Below, in pieces: positions 6,903-14,580 of a stretch of DNA of 20,751 nucleotides. The first letter of the stretch is position 1. Each line of letters begins with the position of its first letter. The stretch comes from Cyanobacteria bacterium UBA1221. GTDB lineage: Bacteria > Cyanobacteriota > Vampirovibrionia > Gastranaerophilales > Gastranaerophilaceae. Under the pieces are notes generated by a model. It was not told where the DNA came from. It worked only from the letters and a program-made list of their open reading frames with translations, and made no database searches. Position numbers and translations under genes: made by a program. The stretch covers positions 55,133-75,883 of the forward strand of contig DBXD01000046.1 of assembly GCA_002309425.1 (NCBI GenBank), read 5' to 3'.

Positions 6903-7838
6903 TTATTGTTTACCTTCGTATTTTAAGGATTTTATTCTGTTCAGAGGCCAGAACAAAAATATGGCTTTACCGATAAATCTGTCCTTAGTTAAAAGTCCCC
7001 AGTATCTGCTGTCTTGTGAATTTCCTCGGTTATCCCCGAGCATCATGTAATTATTCTCCGGTATCACCAGCGGGCCGCAAACCATACCGGGAACACAGAG
7101 TTGGTAATCATATTCGCTCATGATGTAAGGTTCATCAAGCGGCGCATCATTTATATAAACCGTAAACTTCCCGTTGATATCGTTTTTAATTTCAAATTTA
7201 TCTCCCGGTAATCCTATTACACGTTTTATGTATGCCGTATCTTTGCAGAAAAATCCGGTGAGTCTTGCAAACAGTTTGAGCGGAGTGTTTTGCAGGTTCT
7301 CTGACGGAGGATAAAATACCATAATATCCCCTCTTTTTGGAGATGAGTTAAATCTCGAGTACCTCTCGACGATAATTCTGTCCCCCTCTAATAAAGTCGG
7401 ATGCATGGAGCCTGAAGGAATCCAGCGGATTTCTCCCACGAAAAATCTGATAAGTATTACCATTACAACCACAAAAACAACGGTTTCAACTGTTTCATAA
7501 AGGGCAATCTTAAATTTTTTACCCCTTTTAATGAATTCCTCCTTGGTCAGCGGTTGTTTAAAATAACTTACTGTTTTGTTTTTCAAATCAATATAGCACT
7601 GTTTTGAAAAAATATATTTTATAAATTTATAACAATCGACTATGCTTTCCCACAGGTCCTTTATCGGTTCAAAAGAAAAGAAGTATTTAAAAGTGTCAGC
7701 AAGTTCCGTATAAAAACCTTGCATTTTTTCTTTAAAGGATTTCTTTTCCTCTTTTTCTATATCTTGTTCTTTTTCAAAAATAATCTTTAAGGCTTCTTTA
7801 AATTCGTCAAAAGACATCTCTCCGATAAATTTTTTCAT
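6903..7838 (-). CDS. lepB: Signal peptidase I with a long N-terminal extension
   Basis: A 311-residue S26 peptidase that removes signal peptides from exported proteins at the outer face of the cytoplasmic membrane. The catalytic serine is S144 in PSGSMHPTL, and the general-base lysine is K205 in AYIKRVIGLPGD. The third family box, MMLGDNRGNSQDSRYWG, is at 265-281. The single clear transmembrane helix is at about 117-134. The first 110 residues are a charged, probably helical region, predicted cytoplasmic. E. coli LepB is of similar total length but spends the N-terminus on an extra membrane helix; minimal enzymes lack it altogether. The ATG overlaps the stop of the upstream gene (ATGA). It belongs to the minus-strand run from the lytic transglycosylase to trpB. 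Confidence 0.93.
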   Translation of the reverse strand: MKKFIGEMSFDEFKEALKIIFEKEQDIEKEEKKSFKEKMQGFYTELADTFKYFFSFEPIKDLWESIVDCYKFIKYIFSKQCYIDLKNKTVSYFKQPLTKEEFIKRGKKFKIALYETVETVVFVVVMVILIRFFVGEIRWIPSGSMHPTLLEGDRIIVERYSRFNSSPKRGDIMVFYPPSENLQNTPLKLFARLTGFFCKDTAYIKRVIGLPGDKFEIKNDINGKFTVYINDAPLDEPYIMSEYDYQLCVPGMVCGPLVIPENNYMMLGDNRGNSQDSRYWGLLTKDRFIGKAIFLFWPLNRIKSLKYEGKQ

Positions 7839-8698
7839 ATTTTAATCAGCTCCGATAGTTTTAATAGTGCATTCTTGTACAGGCTCTCGTCTAATTGCTC
7901 AATTACAATTTTTGCATTGCTTACATAATTATTCAATAAACTTTTTGCTTTTTCAATACCTGATAGCGGTGTGTCCGGGTTCCCTGAAAAAATAACCGCT
8001 GCCGTATATATGCCGGATTGAAGATCATTGTTCTGCGGATTTTCCAGAATGTTTTTGAGATCGTTATTCATTTGGAAAGCTATTCCAAAATATTTTGCAA
8101 ATGTTTCGGCGTTTTCTTTATGATTGTAGCCGGCAAGAGTTAAGGCTCCCGTCAGTGCTTTTTCAAATAAGACGCCTGTTTTTAGGTAAGTTTTTTCGAT
8201 GTATTCCTCTAATGTTGGTATTTTATATCTGTTTGAATACTGCTTAATTTCGCCGTAACACATTTGGGAGAAAGTATCGGCAAGGTCATCTAAAATTTTC
8301 GGGTTGTTTAGTTTTGCGATTTCTTTGAGTGCCGTTGAAAGAACCAAATCCCCTCCGATTACGGCAATATGATTACCTTCTTTCTGATTTAATGACGGTT
8401 TTAATCTTCTTATTTCCGCTTTATCAATGACATCATCATGAATCAATGAGGCATTATGTATGAGTTCAATAATCGCCTGATATGCAATTTGCTTTTCATT
8501 AATTTTTATCCCCAAAGCTTTAAGGTATAGAAAACTCATTACGGCACGGATATGCTTTGCAGGAGATGTTAAAAATTCTTTTATATCGGTATCGATTTCC
8601 GTTACTTCCTCATATAGTTTTGAAATTTTTTCCCGAACAGAATTTATATCTTCTTCTACCGTTTTACAAATAGTGTTATAATCATTATTAAACGTCAT
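7835..8698 (-). CDS. Polyprenyl synthetase homologue with degenerate second DDxxD motif
   Basis: A 287-residue all-helical isoprenyl-diphosphate synthase relative. The first aspartate-rich motif is intact: HDDVIDKAEIRR with D88, D89, D92 and the two following arginines. The upstream GGKRLRP box is altered to PAKHIRA (K48 and R51 kept). The second motif, normally FQxxDDxxD, reads FQMNNDLKN (208-216), so two of three aspartates are asparagine (N212, N216). The lysine of the usual GKxT is isoleucine (I230). These residues bind Mg and the isopentenyl diphosphate substrate in trans-prenyltransferases that make farnesyl to octaprenyl diphosphates. The protein may be a weak enzyme, a non-catalytic partner subunit, or an enzyme with changed substrate use. 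Its stop overlaps the lepB start by 4 nt, and a DXS-family gene lies across the divergent junction, so an isoprenoid link is reasonable. No clear RBS precedes the start. Confidence 0.8.
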   Translation of the reverse strand: MTFNNDYNTICKTVEEDINSVREKISKLYEEVTEIDTDIKEFLTSPAKHIRAVMSFLYLKALGIKINEKQIAYQAIIELIHNASLIHDDVIDKAEIRRLKPSLNQKEGNHIAVIGGDLVLSTALKEIAKLNNPKILDDLADTFSQMCYGEIKQYSNRYKIPTLEEYIEKTYLKTGVLFEKALTGALTLAGYNHKENAETFAKYFGIAFQMNNDLKNILENPQNNDLQSGIYTAAVIFSGNPDTPLSGIEKAKSLLNNYVSNAKIVIEQLDESLYKNALLKLSELIKI

Positions 8699-8728
8699 AG
8701 CAAAATTTTATCACAGATAAGAATATAA

Positions 8729-9178
8729 TTAATGAGTTTTGTAATACTGATAGTCTTTCATAATTCTGTTAACAAAAGGCTGTGCTGAACGAGGTACGCA
8801 TCTGCAGTTTTTAACAGGTCTTAAGCCCAGATTGTATGCTGCAACTGCCTGTTCTCTTGAACCGAGAATATTGTACATAGACTTGTAATATAAAATCCCG
8901 CCTTTAATATTATCGTTCAGATCATAAGGATTTATTCCCAAGTGTTTTGCCGTTCCCGGCATAAGCTGGAATACTCCGATAGAACCTGATGCCCCTCTTG
9001 CTTCCTGTCTGAAACCTGATTCGGTTTTTGCTATACTCAGCATAATTGCGGGTTCAACCCCAAGTTCGTTGCATTTTGTGATGATTGCTTTTTTTACAGA
9101 TTCCTGGCTTGCCGAAAAAACAGGTATTCCGCTGAAAAATAAGAGAACAAGACCTAAACTAAAAATTTTCTTCAACAT
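8729..9178 (-). CDS. Small secreted lytic transglycosylase (SLT family)
   Basis: A 149-residue protein with a signal peptide (KK, then a hydrophobic core to about residue 20, likely cleaved near VFSA-SQ) followed by a compact SLT/lysozyme-like domain. The catalytic glutamate is E53 in AKTESGFR. The other family boxes are GVFQLMPGTA (69-78) and AAYNLG (113-118; usually AYNxG). It cleaves the MurNAc-GlcNAc bond of peptidoglycan in the periplasm, for wall remodelling or for opening the wall for a surface machine. There is no LysM or other binding domain. GAGG lies 4 nt before the ATG. It is the first gene of the minus-strand run, 30 nt before the polyprenyl-synthetase homologue. Confidence 0.9.
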   Translation of the reverse strand: MLKKIFSLGLVLLFFSGIPVFSASQESVKKAIITKCNELGVEPAIMLSIAKTESGFRQEARGASGSIGVFQLMPGTAKHLGINPYDLNDNIKGGILYYKSMYNILGSREQAVAAYNLGLRPVKNCRCVPRSAQPFVNRIMKDYQYYKTH

Positions 9179-9262
9179 AAACCTCTTTTCTGACCATACG
9201 GACTTTTCTACATACTAGCATGAATAAAACGGATAATAAAATTACTCTTAAAGATAATTTAC

Positions 9263-9291
9263 TTTACAAAACAAAAAATCTCAAATATCAT
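9263..9291 (+). promoter_or_regulatory. Candidate sigma-70 promoter for the DXS-like gene
   Basis: TTTACA (9263-9268) and TATCAT (9286-9291) are separated by exactly 17 nt, each one base off consensus. They are correctly placed upstream of the ATG at 9324. AAGGAG at 9312-9317 gives a good ribosome-binding site. The 145-nt divergent spacer 9179-9323 must also hold the promoter of the leftward transglycosylase run, for which I see no equally good match. Confidence 0.5.
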
Positions 9292-9323
9292 GCTTTATAT
9301 GAGCAGAGTATAAGGAGAACGCT

Positions 9324-11102
9324 ATGATTTTAGATAAAGTTAACAATCCCGTTGATTTGAGAAATTTGACATATGATGAAATGGGCATTTTGTCCGATGA
9401 GATGAGAGATTTAATCATAAACAAGGTAAATACAATCGGCGGTCATTGCGGTCCGAATTTAGGAATTGCGGAAATGACAATTGCTTTGCACTATGTGTTT
9501 AATTCTCCGGAAGATAAAATAGTTTTTGATGTTTCTCATCAATGTTATCCGCATAAGATTTTAACCGGCAGAAAAGAAGGTTTTTTGAATAAAGAAAATT
9601 ATCATACTTATACGGGTTACACAGCGCCGGAAGAAAGCCCTCACGATATATTTAAAGTCGGCCATACATCTACCTCTGTCAGCTTAGCGGCAGGACTTGC
9701 AAAGGCAAGAGATTTAAAAGGTGAAAATTATAATGTAATTGCAATTATAGGTGACGGTTCGCTGAGCGGCGGGGAGGCCCTTGAAGGATTAGACAATGCC
9801 GCAGTGCTTGGCAGTAATATTATAATAGTTGTAAACGATAATGATATGTCAATTGCTCCGAATGCGGGAGGTTTATACAAAAATCTCAGAGAACTGAGAG
9901 AATCAAACGGGAGTGCGGAATGTAATTTCTTTAAATCTCTGGGTTTTGATTATATGTTTGTCGATGACGGAAATGATGTTGTAAAAATGATTGAAGCATT
10001 TTCCAAAGTAAAAGATATTAACCATCCGATTGTTCTTCATGTAGTGACAGAGAAAGGCAAAGGTTTAAAACCGGCAGTCGAGAATAAAGAAATGTTCCAT
10101 TGGATTTTGCCGGGGACTTTGGACGAAAACAGGGAAATAATTCAGAGAGAATATTCTTCTTATGAAAGTTATAACAGTATAACAAAAGATTATATCTTAA
10201 GAAAAGCCGCAGAAGACAAGACTGTTATTGCTATCTCTCCGGCGACTCCGGGAGTGTACGGATTTGATGAGGAATTCAGAAACAAGTTAGGCTCGCAATA
10301 CGTTGATACGGGTATCGCAGAAGAACATGCAGTGGCTTTTGCATCAGGTCTGGCTAAAAACGGGGCTAAGCCTATACTGAATGTAATGAGTTCATTTATT
10401 CAAAGAACATACGACCAGTTATCGCAGGATTTGTGTCTTAACAATTCTCCGGTAACTTTATTAATTTGGTGGGGCGGAATCTCTGAGGCAGATGCTACAC
10501 ATTTGTGCAGTTTTGATATATCTATGATGAGTAATATTCCGAATCTGGTATATCTTGCCCCGACGAACAAGGAAGAATATCTGACAATGCTTGATTGGTC
10601 TGTAAATCAGGAAAAATATTCTGTTGCAATTCGTGTTCCCTCAGAACCTGTCAAATCGACTGGGACACCCGATAATACGGACTATTCAAATTCAATTAAC
10701 AAATTCAAAATGGTATCACAGGGTAAAGATGTTGCAATCCTCGGATTAGGCAGCTTTTTTAAGTTAGCGAATGATGTTGCCAAAGAAATTGAGAATAAAC
10801 TCGGTATTCATCCTACAATTATCAATCCGAGATTTATAACCGGTCTGGATACGGAAATGTTGGAAAGCCTAAAAACTAATCATAATGTAGTTGTGACACT
10901 TGAAGACGGTATTCTGAACGGTGGATTCGGAGAAAAAATTGCAAGTTATTATGGTAATTCGGGTATGAGAGTTCTTAATTACGGAGCAAAAAAAGAATTT
11001 ACCGACAGAGTTCCTCTGTCTGTTTTATATAACAGATATAGACTCACAAAAGAACAAATTACGGACGATGTTCAAAAATGCCTTTCTATAGCGGCATTAT
11101 AG
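9324..11102 (+). CDS. dxs: Divergent 1-deoxy-D-xylulose-5-phosphate synthase-family protein
   Basis: A 592-residue ThDP enzyme with DXS architecture throughout: GHCGPNLG (40-47), DVSHQCYPHKILTGR (69-83), GDGSLSGG (143-150) with NDND near 171-174 for ThDP/Mg, GIAEEHAVAFASG (330-342, catalytic E333), RTYDQ (361-365) and the C-terminal transketolase domain. True DXS condenses pyruvate with glyceraldehyde-3-phosphate at the start of the MEP isoprenoid pathway. In E. coli R420 and R478 hold the GAP phosphate, in DRAG and YPRG. Here those places read IWWGG (381-385) and RVPSEP (437-442), so both arginines seem to be replaced, although T392-H393 and Y363 are kept. The same WGG/THLC form is familiar from a second DXS-like clade in Firmicutes, so it may be a paralogue with another acceptor. 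It begins the dxs-M48-like-unknown operon. Confidence 0.8.
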   Translation: MILDKVNNPVDLRNLTYDEMGILSDEMRDLIINKVNTIGGHCGPNLGIAEMTIALHYVFNSPEDKIVFDVSHQCYPHKILTGRKEGFLNKENYHTYTGYTAPEESPHDIFKVGHTSTSVSLAAGLAKARDLKGENYNVIAIIGDGSLSGGEALEGLDNAAVLGSNIIIVVNDNDMSIAPNAGGLYKNLRELRESNGSAECNFFKSLGFDYMFVDDGNDVVKMIEAFSKVKDINHPIVLHVVTEKGKGLKPAVENKEMFHWILPGTLDENREIIQREYSSYESYNSITKDYILRKAAEDKTVIAISPATPGVYGFDEEFRNKLGSQYVDTGIAEEHAVAFASGLAKNGAKPILNVMSSFIQRTYDQLSQDLCLNNSPVTLLIWWGGISEADATHLCSFDISMMSNIPNLVYLAPTNKEEYLTMLDWSVNQEKYSVAIRVPSEPVKSTGTPDNTDYSNSINKFKMVSQGKDVAILGLGSFFKLANDVAKEIENKLGIHPTIINPRFITGLDTEMLESLKTNHNVVVTLEDGILNGGFGEKIASYYGNSGMRVLNYGAKKEFTDRVPLSVLYNRYRLTKEQITDDVQKCLSIAAL

Positions 11103-11130
11103 TTATAAATATTGATAACAGAGGGAAAAG

Positions 11131-11817
11131 ATGAAAAAGATATTGTTATTGCTTAGTTTTATATTTCTGGTGCAGCCGGTTTTCGGGTATGACAATCTTG
11201 TAAAAGAAAATCTTATCCAAACCAGAATTGACAATGTAGGAACAGAAATTTTAAACAAAAATAAAATAATGAAGAGGATAGTGTTTACATACAATAGTGA
11301 AGAAAAAAAGAAAACTCTTTCTGCAAATAAAGCACTTACAAAAAGGCAAATCGTAGTTTATGACGGAATATATAAATCTGTGCAGTCAGATGATGAGCTT
11401 GCGGCGGTCTTGTCCAGAGAAATAGTAACAGCCATGAAATCATACAGCGGAATGTGGGGCGGACGGATTGATTCTCTTCAGGTTGTAATAAGCTCAAAAA
11501 AATTTGAAACGGTTTCCGATAAGAGAGCGGTTGATTTTATGGTAAATGCGGGATACAATCCGCTTGGACTGATAACTTATATAAATAAGACCTGCCCGCA
11601 GAAAAGGTCGGATTTTATTTCAAGGCATAACCTTACTTCAAAAAGACTGGCAAGAATATACGAATATATTACGTATAAGTATCCAAAGTATTTGGACAGT
11701 AATGATTACAAAAACAATCCGCAGTACCAAAACTTTTTGCTGAATTCCGTTGATAACAGAAAATTGCTGGAAAATAAAGTCAGAAACAATCTGAAAAACG
11801 AGGTAAAGTATGAGTAG
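11131..11817 (+). CDS. Secreted M48-metalloprotease-like protein without HExxH
   Basis: A 228-residue exported protein with a signal peptide (1-19, ending VFG). The middle looks like the core of periplasmic M48 proteases: DDELAAVLSREIVTA (87-101) matches the normal ELAAVLAHEIAH helix. The two zinc histidines are arginine and threonine (R96, T100), while E97 is kept. Further on, E126-D130 and MVNAGYNPLGLITYI (137-151) match the ExxxD and RAGYDPxGM part of the family, so the third ligand position survives. It should not be a zinc protease. A chaperone, adaptor or inhibitor-like role in the envelope is possible. The last 60 residues are charged and unfamiliar. It starts 28 nt after the DXS-like gene with GAGGGA about 5 nt before the ATG, and overlaps the next gene by 8 nt. 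Confidence 0.65.
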   Translation: MKKILLLLSFIFLVQPVFGYDNLVKENLIQTRIDNVGTEILNKNKIMKRIVFTYNSEEKKKTLSANKALTKRQIVVYDGIYKSVQSDDELAAVLSREIVTAMKSYSGMWGGRIDSLQVVISSKKFETVSDKRAVDFMVNAGYNPLGLITYINKTCPQKRSDFISRHNLTSKRLARIYEYITYKYPKYLDSNDYKNNPQYQNFLLNSVDNRKLLENKVRNNLKNEVKYE

Positions 11818-12322
11818 TTTCCTCAAAATATTATGTATATTCGGGTTAATCTTGCTTTTTAATCCCTGTTTTTCGAATGAGTTGGATTATGATTATTCCG
11901 ATACATATTCTATACCTATAAAGTTGTCGCCCCTAAATGAAATTTCTACGGAAAATTTTCATGATTATGGTGAAATTGCAGAGCTTGAAGTCAAGAATAC
12001 CGTAAAACACAACGGGAAAGTAATTGTAAAAGCCGGTGATAAAATTAAAGCAAAAATAGAAATGAGTATCAGTGCGGGGATGAACGGATTTCCGGCTGAA
12101 ATTATAATTGACAATTATGAAATTCCGGGTATCAGAAAATCCCAGTTAGCGGGGACATATACGAAAGTAGGGCAAAACAGATGTCTGATTGTTTATCCTG
12201 TTAAATTGTTACTTACTCCTATTCCGTTAGCAGGTTCGCTTACAAACCTTATAAAAGGTGGTCATGCCAGGATAAAGACCTCTGATACATTTGAAATCTA
12301 TTACTATCCAAACTGGAAGTAA
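11810..12322 (+). CDS. Secreted protein of unknown function, coupled to the M48-like gene
   Basis: A 170-residue protein with a signal peptide (hydrophobic core about 5-18; the region around NPCFSNE does not make a good lipobox). The mature part looks beta-rich. It contains KHNGKVIVKAGDKIKAKIE (67-84) and a conserved-looking loop LTPIPLAGSLTNLIKGGHA (135-153). No family is recognised with confidence. The repeated hydrophobic-charged alternation suggests a small envelope beta-barrel or sandwich domain. The ATG overlaps the stop of the preceding gene (ATGAGTAG, 8 nt), and GAGG lies 9 nt upstream, so the two exported proteins are probably made together. Confidence 0.75.
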   Translation: MSSFLKILCIFGLILLFNPCFSNELDYDYSDTYSIPIKLSPLNEISTENFHDYGEIAELEVKNTVKHNGKVIVKAGDKIKAKIEMSISAGMNGFPAEIIIDNYEIPGIRKSQLAGTYTKVGQNRCLIVYPVKLLLTPIPLAGSLTNLIKGGHARIKTSDTFEIYYYPNWK

Positions 12323-12325
12323 GAG

Positions 12326-12655
12326 TTAAGCATTTTCCCATTTTTTTGTATCAAATTTAAGGTCATTAACTTTCATTTTAAGTGATTCTGTGTAGGGCTT
12401 CAATTTTACCAGCAGTTGTGTTTTTTTTAGCATTAATTCCTGAGCAACGGCAGGCGTTTCGCAGGCAATAACCATTATTCCTCCGGGAAGCATAGAATAT
12501 GGTTTTGATTTTTGTGCAAATTTTGCACCCGCTACCTTACCCCAGAATTTGTATAAATTACTTCTTGTGATAGCCTTTTTAATCTCTTTTTTTTCAAGGA
12601 GTTCTGCCACTAATTCTTCTGTTGAAACGAAATCCGTGTATAAGATTTTTTTCAA
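12326..12655 (-). CDS. dciA: DciA/DUF721-type replicative helicase loader
   Basis: A 109-residue protein with the DUF721 fold pattern: an N-terminal helical pair, LYKFWGKVAGAKFAQKSKP (34-52), then GGIMVIACETPAVAQEL (58-74) and a helix ending MKVNDLKF. DciA proteins deliver or stabilise the replicative helicase DnaB at origins in bacteria without DnaC or DnaI; that is the family's known role, and its use here is inferred. The start codon is TTG at 12655-12653, supported by AGGGGG about 5 nt upstream and by the absence of an ATG early in the frame. The gene converges with the secreted unknown protein (3-nt gap) and diverges from nrnA. Confidence 0.75.
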   Translation of the reverse strand: MKKILYTDFVSTEELVAELLEKKEIKKAITRSNLYKFWGKVAGAKFAQKSKPYSMLPGGIMVIACETPAVAQELMLKKTQLLVKLKPYTESLKMKVNDLKFDTKKWENA

Positions 12656-12677
12656 ATTTGCCCCCTGCTGATTTTTT

Positions 12678-12720
12678 TGATACTATTAGGTAATGGATTT
12701 GTTACAATTTGATAGTATCA
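12678..12720. promoter_or_regulatory. 9-bp inverted repeat flanking the nrnA start codon
   Basis: TGATACTAT (12678-12686) is exactly complementary to ATAGTATCA (12712-12720). The ATG of nrnA (12693) and its weak AGG ribosome-binding site lie in the 25-nt interval. It could act as an operator for the divergent dciA/nrnA pair or as an mRNA hairpin presenting or hiding the start. No promoter elements stand out in the 37-nt spacer between the two genes. Confidence 0.5.
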
Positions 12721-13658
12721 TAAAATCTTCCAAAAATATATTGATAATGTCGCATATAAATCCCGATGGGGATACTCTTGGCAGTATGTGCGGACTTTAT
12801 TCCGCAATTTTTGATAATTATAAAAAGAAGGCGGATATGCTTTTGATGTCTGAGTTGCCTGAAATATACGAGTTTCTCCCATATATAGAAAAAGCAAAAC
12901 CTCTAAAAGAGTATGATAAATCAAGAGAGTACGATTTGGTTATCAATGTTGATGTCGCATCTTATGACAGAATGTTTGAATCAGAAGCCCTGTTTAAAAG
13001 AGCTAAAAAAACTATCAATATTGATCATCATATTACGAATAATTCATATGCGGATTTGAATTTTGTTGATTCTCAATCAAGTTCAACAGGTGAAGTTATA
13101 CATAACATGCTGGAAGAATTAAATTGGAAAATATCAAAGACGACAGCAACAGGTTTATATACGGCAATTCTTACCGATACAGGCTCTTTCAGATACAATA
13201 ATACTACGGCAAAAGCTTTGTATGCAGCTTCAAAACTGATAGAATGCGGTGTGTCCCCGATAGAAATATATAAAAAGTGCTATGAATCTAACACAAAAGC
13301 CCATGTACTGTTTCAGGCTTATTGCGTAAGTAATGCGGTTTTCTCGGACAATGACAAAATTGCGTATTCGATTGTTTATAAAAAAGATATTGAGAAGTAC
13401 AGTATGCCGGAAGATTGTACGGAGGGTTTATCAGAAAAATTAAGAGCAATAAAATCAGTAGAAGTCGCTTTTATAGTAAAACAAATAAATTCTGCGATGT
13501 CTAAAATATCAATGAGAAGCGAGTCAGTGGACGTGGCAGAAATTTGTTCAAAATTCGGAGGCGGAGGCCATAAGTTGGCTGCAGGCTGCACAATAAAAGC
13601 CACACCCGAAAAAGCAGCACAAAAAATTGTTCAGGAAATAAGAAATAAATTGGTATGA
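12693..13658 (+). CDS. nrnA: DHH-family nanoRNase / pAp phosphatase
   Basis: A 321-residue DHH-DHHA1 protein of normal NrnA length. The metal-binding motifs are complete: SHINPDGDTLGS (20-31; H21, D25, D27), INVDVAS (84-90; D87), IDHHITN (110-116; D111-H112-H113) and DTGSFRYNNT further on. The DHHA1 substrate motif FGGGGHKLAAG is at 288-298. NrnA enzymes degrade 2-5-nt RNA fragments to mononucleotides and remove the 3' phosphate of pAp, in the cytoplasm. The RBS is weak, and the start codon lies inside a 9-bp inverted repeat. The stop overlaps the next start (ATGA), so it is co-translated with the YihY-type membrane protein. Confidence 0.9.
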   Translation: MDLLQFDSIIKSSKNILIMSHINPDGDTLGSMCGLYSAIFDNYKKKADMLLMSELPEIYEFLPYIEKAKPLKEYDKSREYDLVINVDVASYDRMFESEALFKRAKKTINIDHHITNNSYADLNFVDSQSSSTGEVIHNMLEELNWKISKTTATGLYTAILTDTGSFRYNNTTAKALYAASKLIECGVSPIEIYKKCYESNTKAHVLFQAYCVSNAVFSDNDKIAYSIVYKKDIEKYSMPEDCTEGLSEKLRAIKSVEVAFIVKQINSAMSKISMRSESVDVAEICSKFGGGGHKLAAGCTIKATPEKAAQKIVQEIRNKLV

Positions 13659-14560
13659 AAATTAGAGGAAAAGCATATAACTTTTTAAAATTTGCAATTC
13701 GTTTAATAAGATCCGTAATCGATAACGATTTTTTTGGTATGGCAGCGGAAATGGGTTTTATGCTCGTTATCGGGATATTTCCGTTTATGCTTTTCTTAAT
13801 GTCCGTATTCGGGTGGATGGGTAATAAGTCTTTAATGGAGCCCGTAATTATATTTTTGGCAAAATTTATGCCCGCTCAGGCAATGAGCCTGATTCAAACT
13901 GTTTTGTCGGAGGTTATGATATTTTCACAGGGCGGAATTATGGCCTTTGTCGGCATAATGGCGACAACGTTTTTATCCATGAATGCTATGGCGGTTGTTC
14001 TGAAAGGTTTGAACAGAGCATATAAGGTTAAAGAAACACGCAACCTTATATATACAAGAGTTTTAGCTCTATTAATGATTCTTGTTGATGTTATGGTTTT
14101 ATTTTTATCTATAAACCTGATTATTTTTGGCAGAATTATAATAAATTTTGTGGTAAACCATTTGTATATTTCAGATAATATTGCCACTGTACTGATGGCT
14201 TTAAGGTGGCCGATAGCATTTGCTGCATTATTCTTAATGGCATTTTTAAGCTATTATATTTTACCTAATTTAAAAGGAAATGAAAAATTTAAGCGGGAAA
14301 GTGCAATACCGGGTTCTTTTTTCTTTGTTGTGTTTTGGTTAGTTGCATCGTGGGGCTTTTCCGTATATGTTAATAACCTGAAAACATATAATATGGTTTA
14401 CGGTACTATCGGGGCTTTTGCGGTATTAATGGTTTGGCTGTATTATACATCAATACTTATTCTGATTGGCGGAGAAATTAACTCTCAGAAGTATAACCGT
14501 CTTAACAGAAAAGCCGATGAAATTCGGGCTGATTTTGACGAACTAAAAAAGCAAAATTGA
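13655..14560 (+). CDS. YihY/BrkB (UPF0761) family membrane protein
   Basis: A 301-residue inner-membrane protein with about six transmembrane helices. Family marks are the amphipathic N-terminus followed by AAEMGFMLVIGIFPF (30-44), YKVKETRN (about 124-131), and a C-terminal YGTIGAFAVLMVWLYYTSILILIGGEIN, which matches the usual YGALGAVIVLLLWLY...GAELN. The family was once called ribonuclease BN by mistake; its molecular role is unsettled, with transport or envelope functions suggested. The ATG overlaps the nrnA stop by 4 nt, an arrangement that may reflect coupling only. A charged tail of about 25 residues follows the last helix. Confidence 0.88.
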   Translation: MKIRGKAYNFLKFAIRLIRSVIDNDFFGMAAEMGFMLVIGIFPFMLFLMSVFGWMGNKSLMEPVIIFLAKFMPAQAMSLIQTVLSEVMIFSQGGIMAFVGIMATTFLSMNAMAVVLKGLNRAYKVKETRNLIYTRVLALLMILVDVMVLFLSINLIIFGRIIINFVVNHLYISDNIATVLMALRWPIAFAALFLMAFLSYYILPNLKGNEKFKRESAIPGSFFFVVFWLVASWGFSVYVNNLKTYNMVYGTIGAFAVLMVWLYYTSILILIGGEINSQKYNRLNRKADEIRADFDELKKQN

Positions 14561-14580
14561 TAATTGATCTGCAGATATTA

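Noticed and set aside
14567..14576. ATCTGCAGAT palindrome between convergent genes as a terminator
   Set aside because: It has no loop and no following U-tract; a 10-bp palindrome of this kind can be chance.
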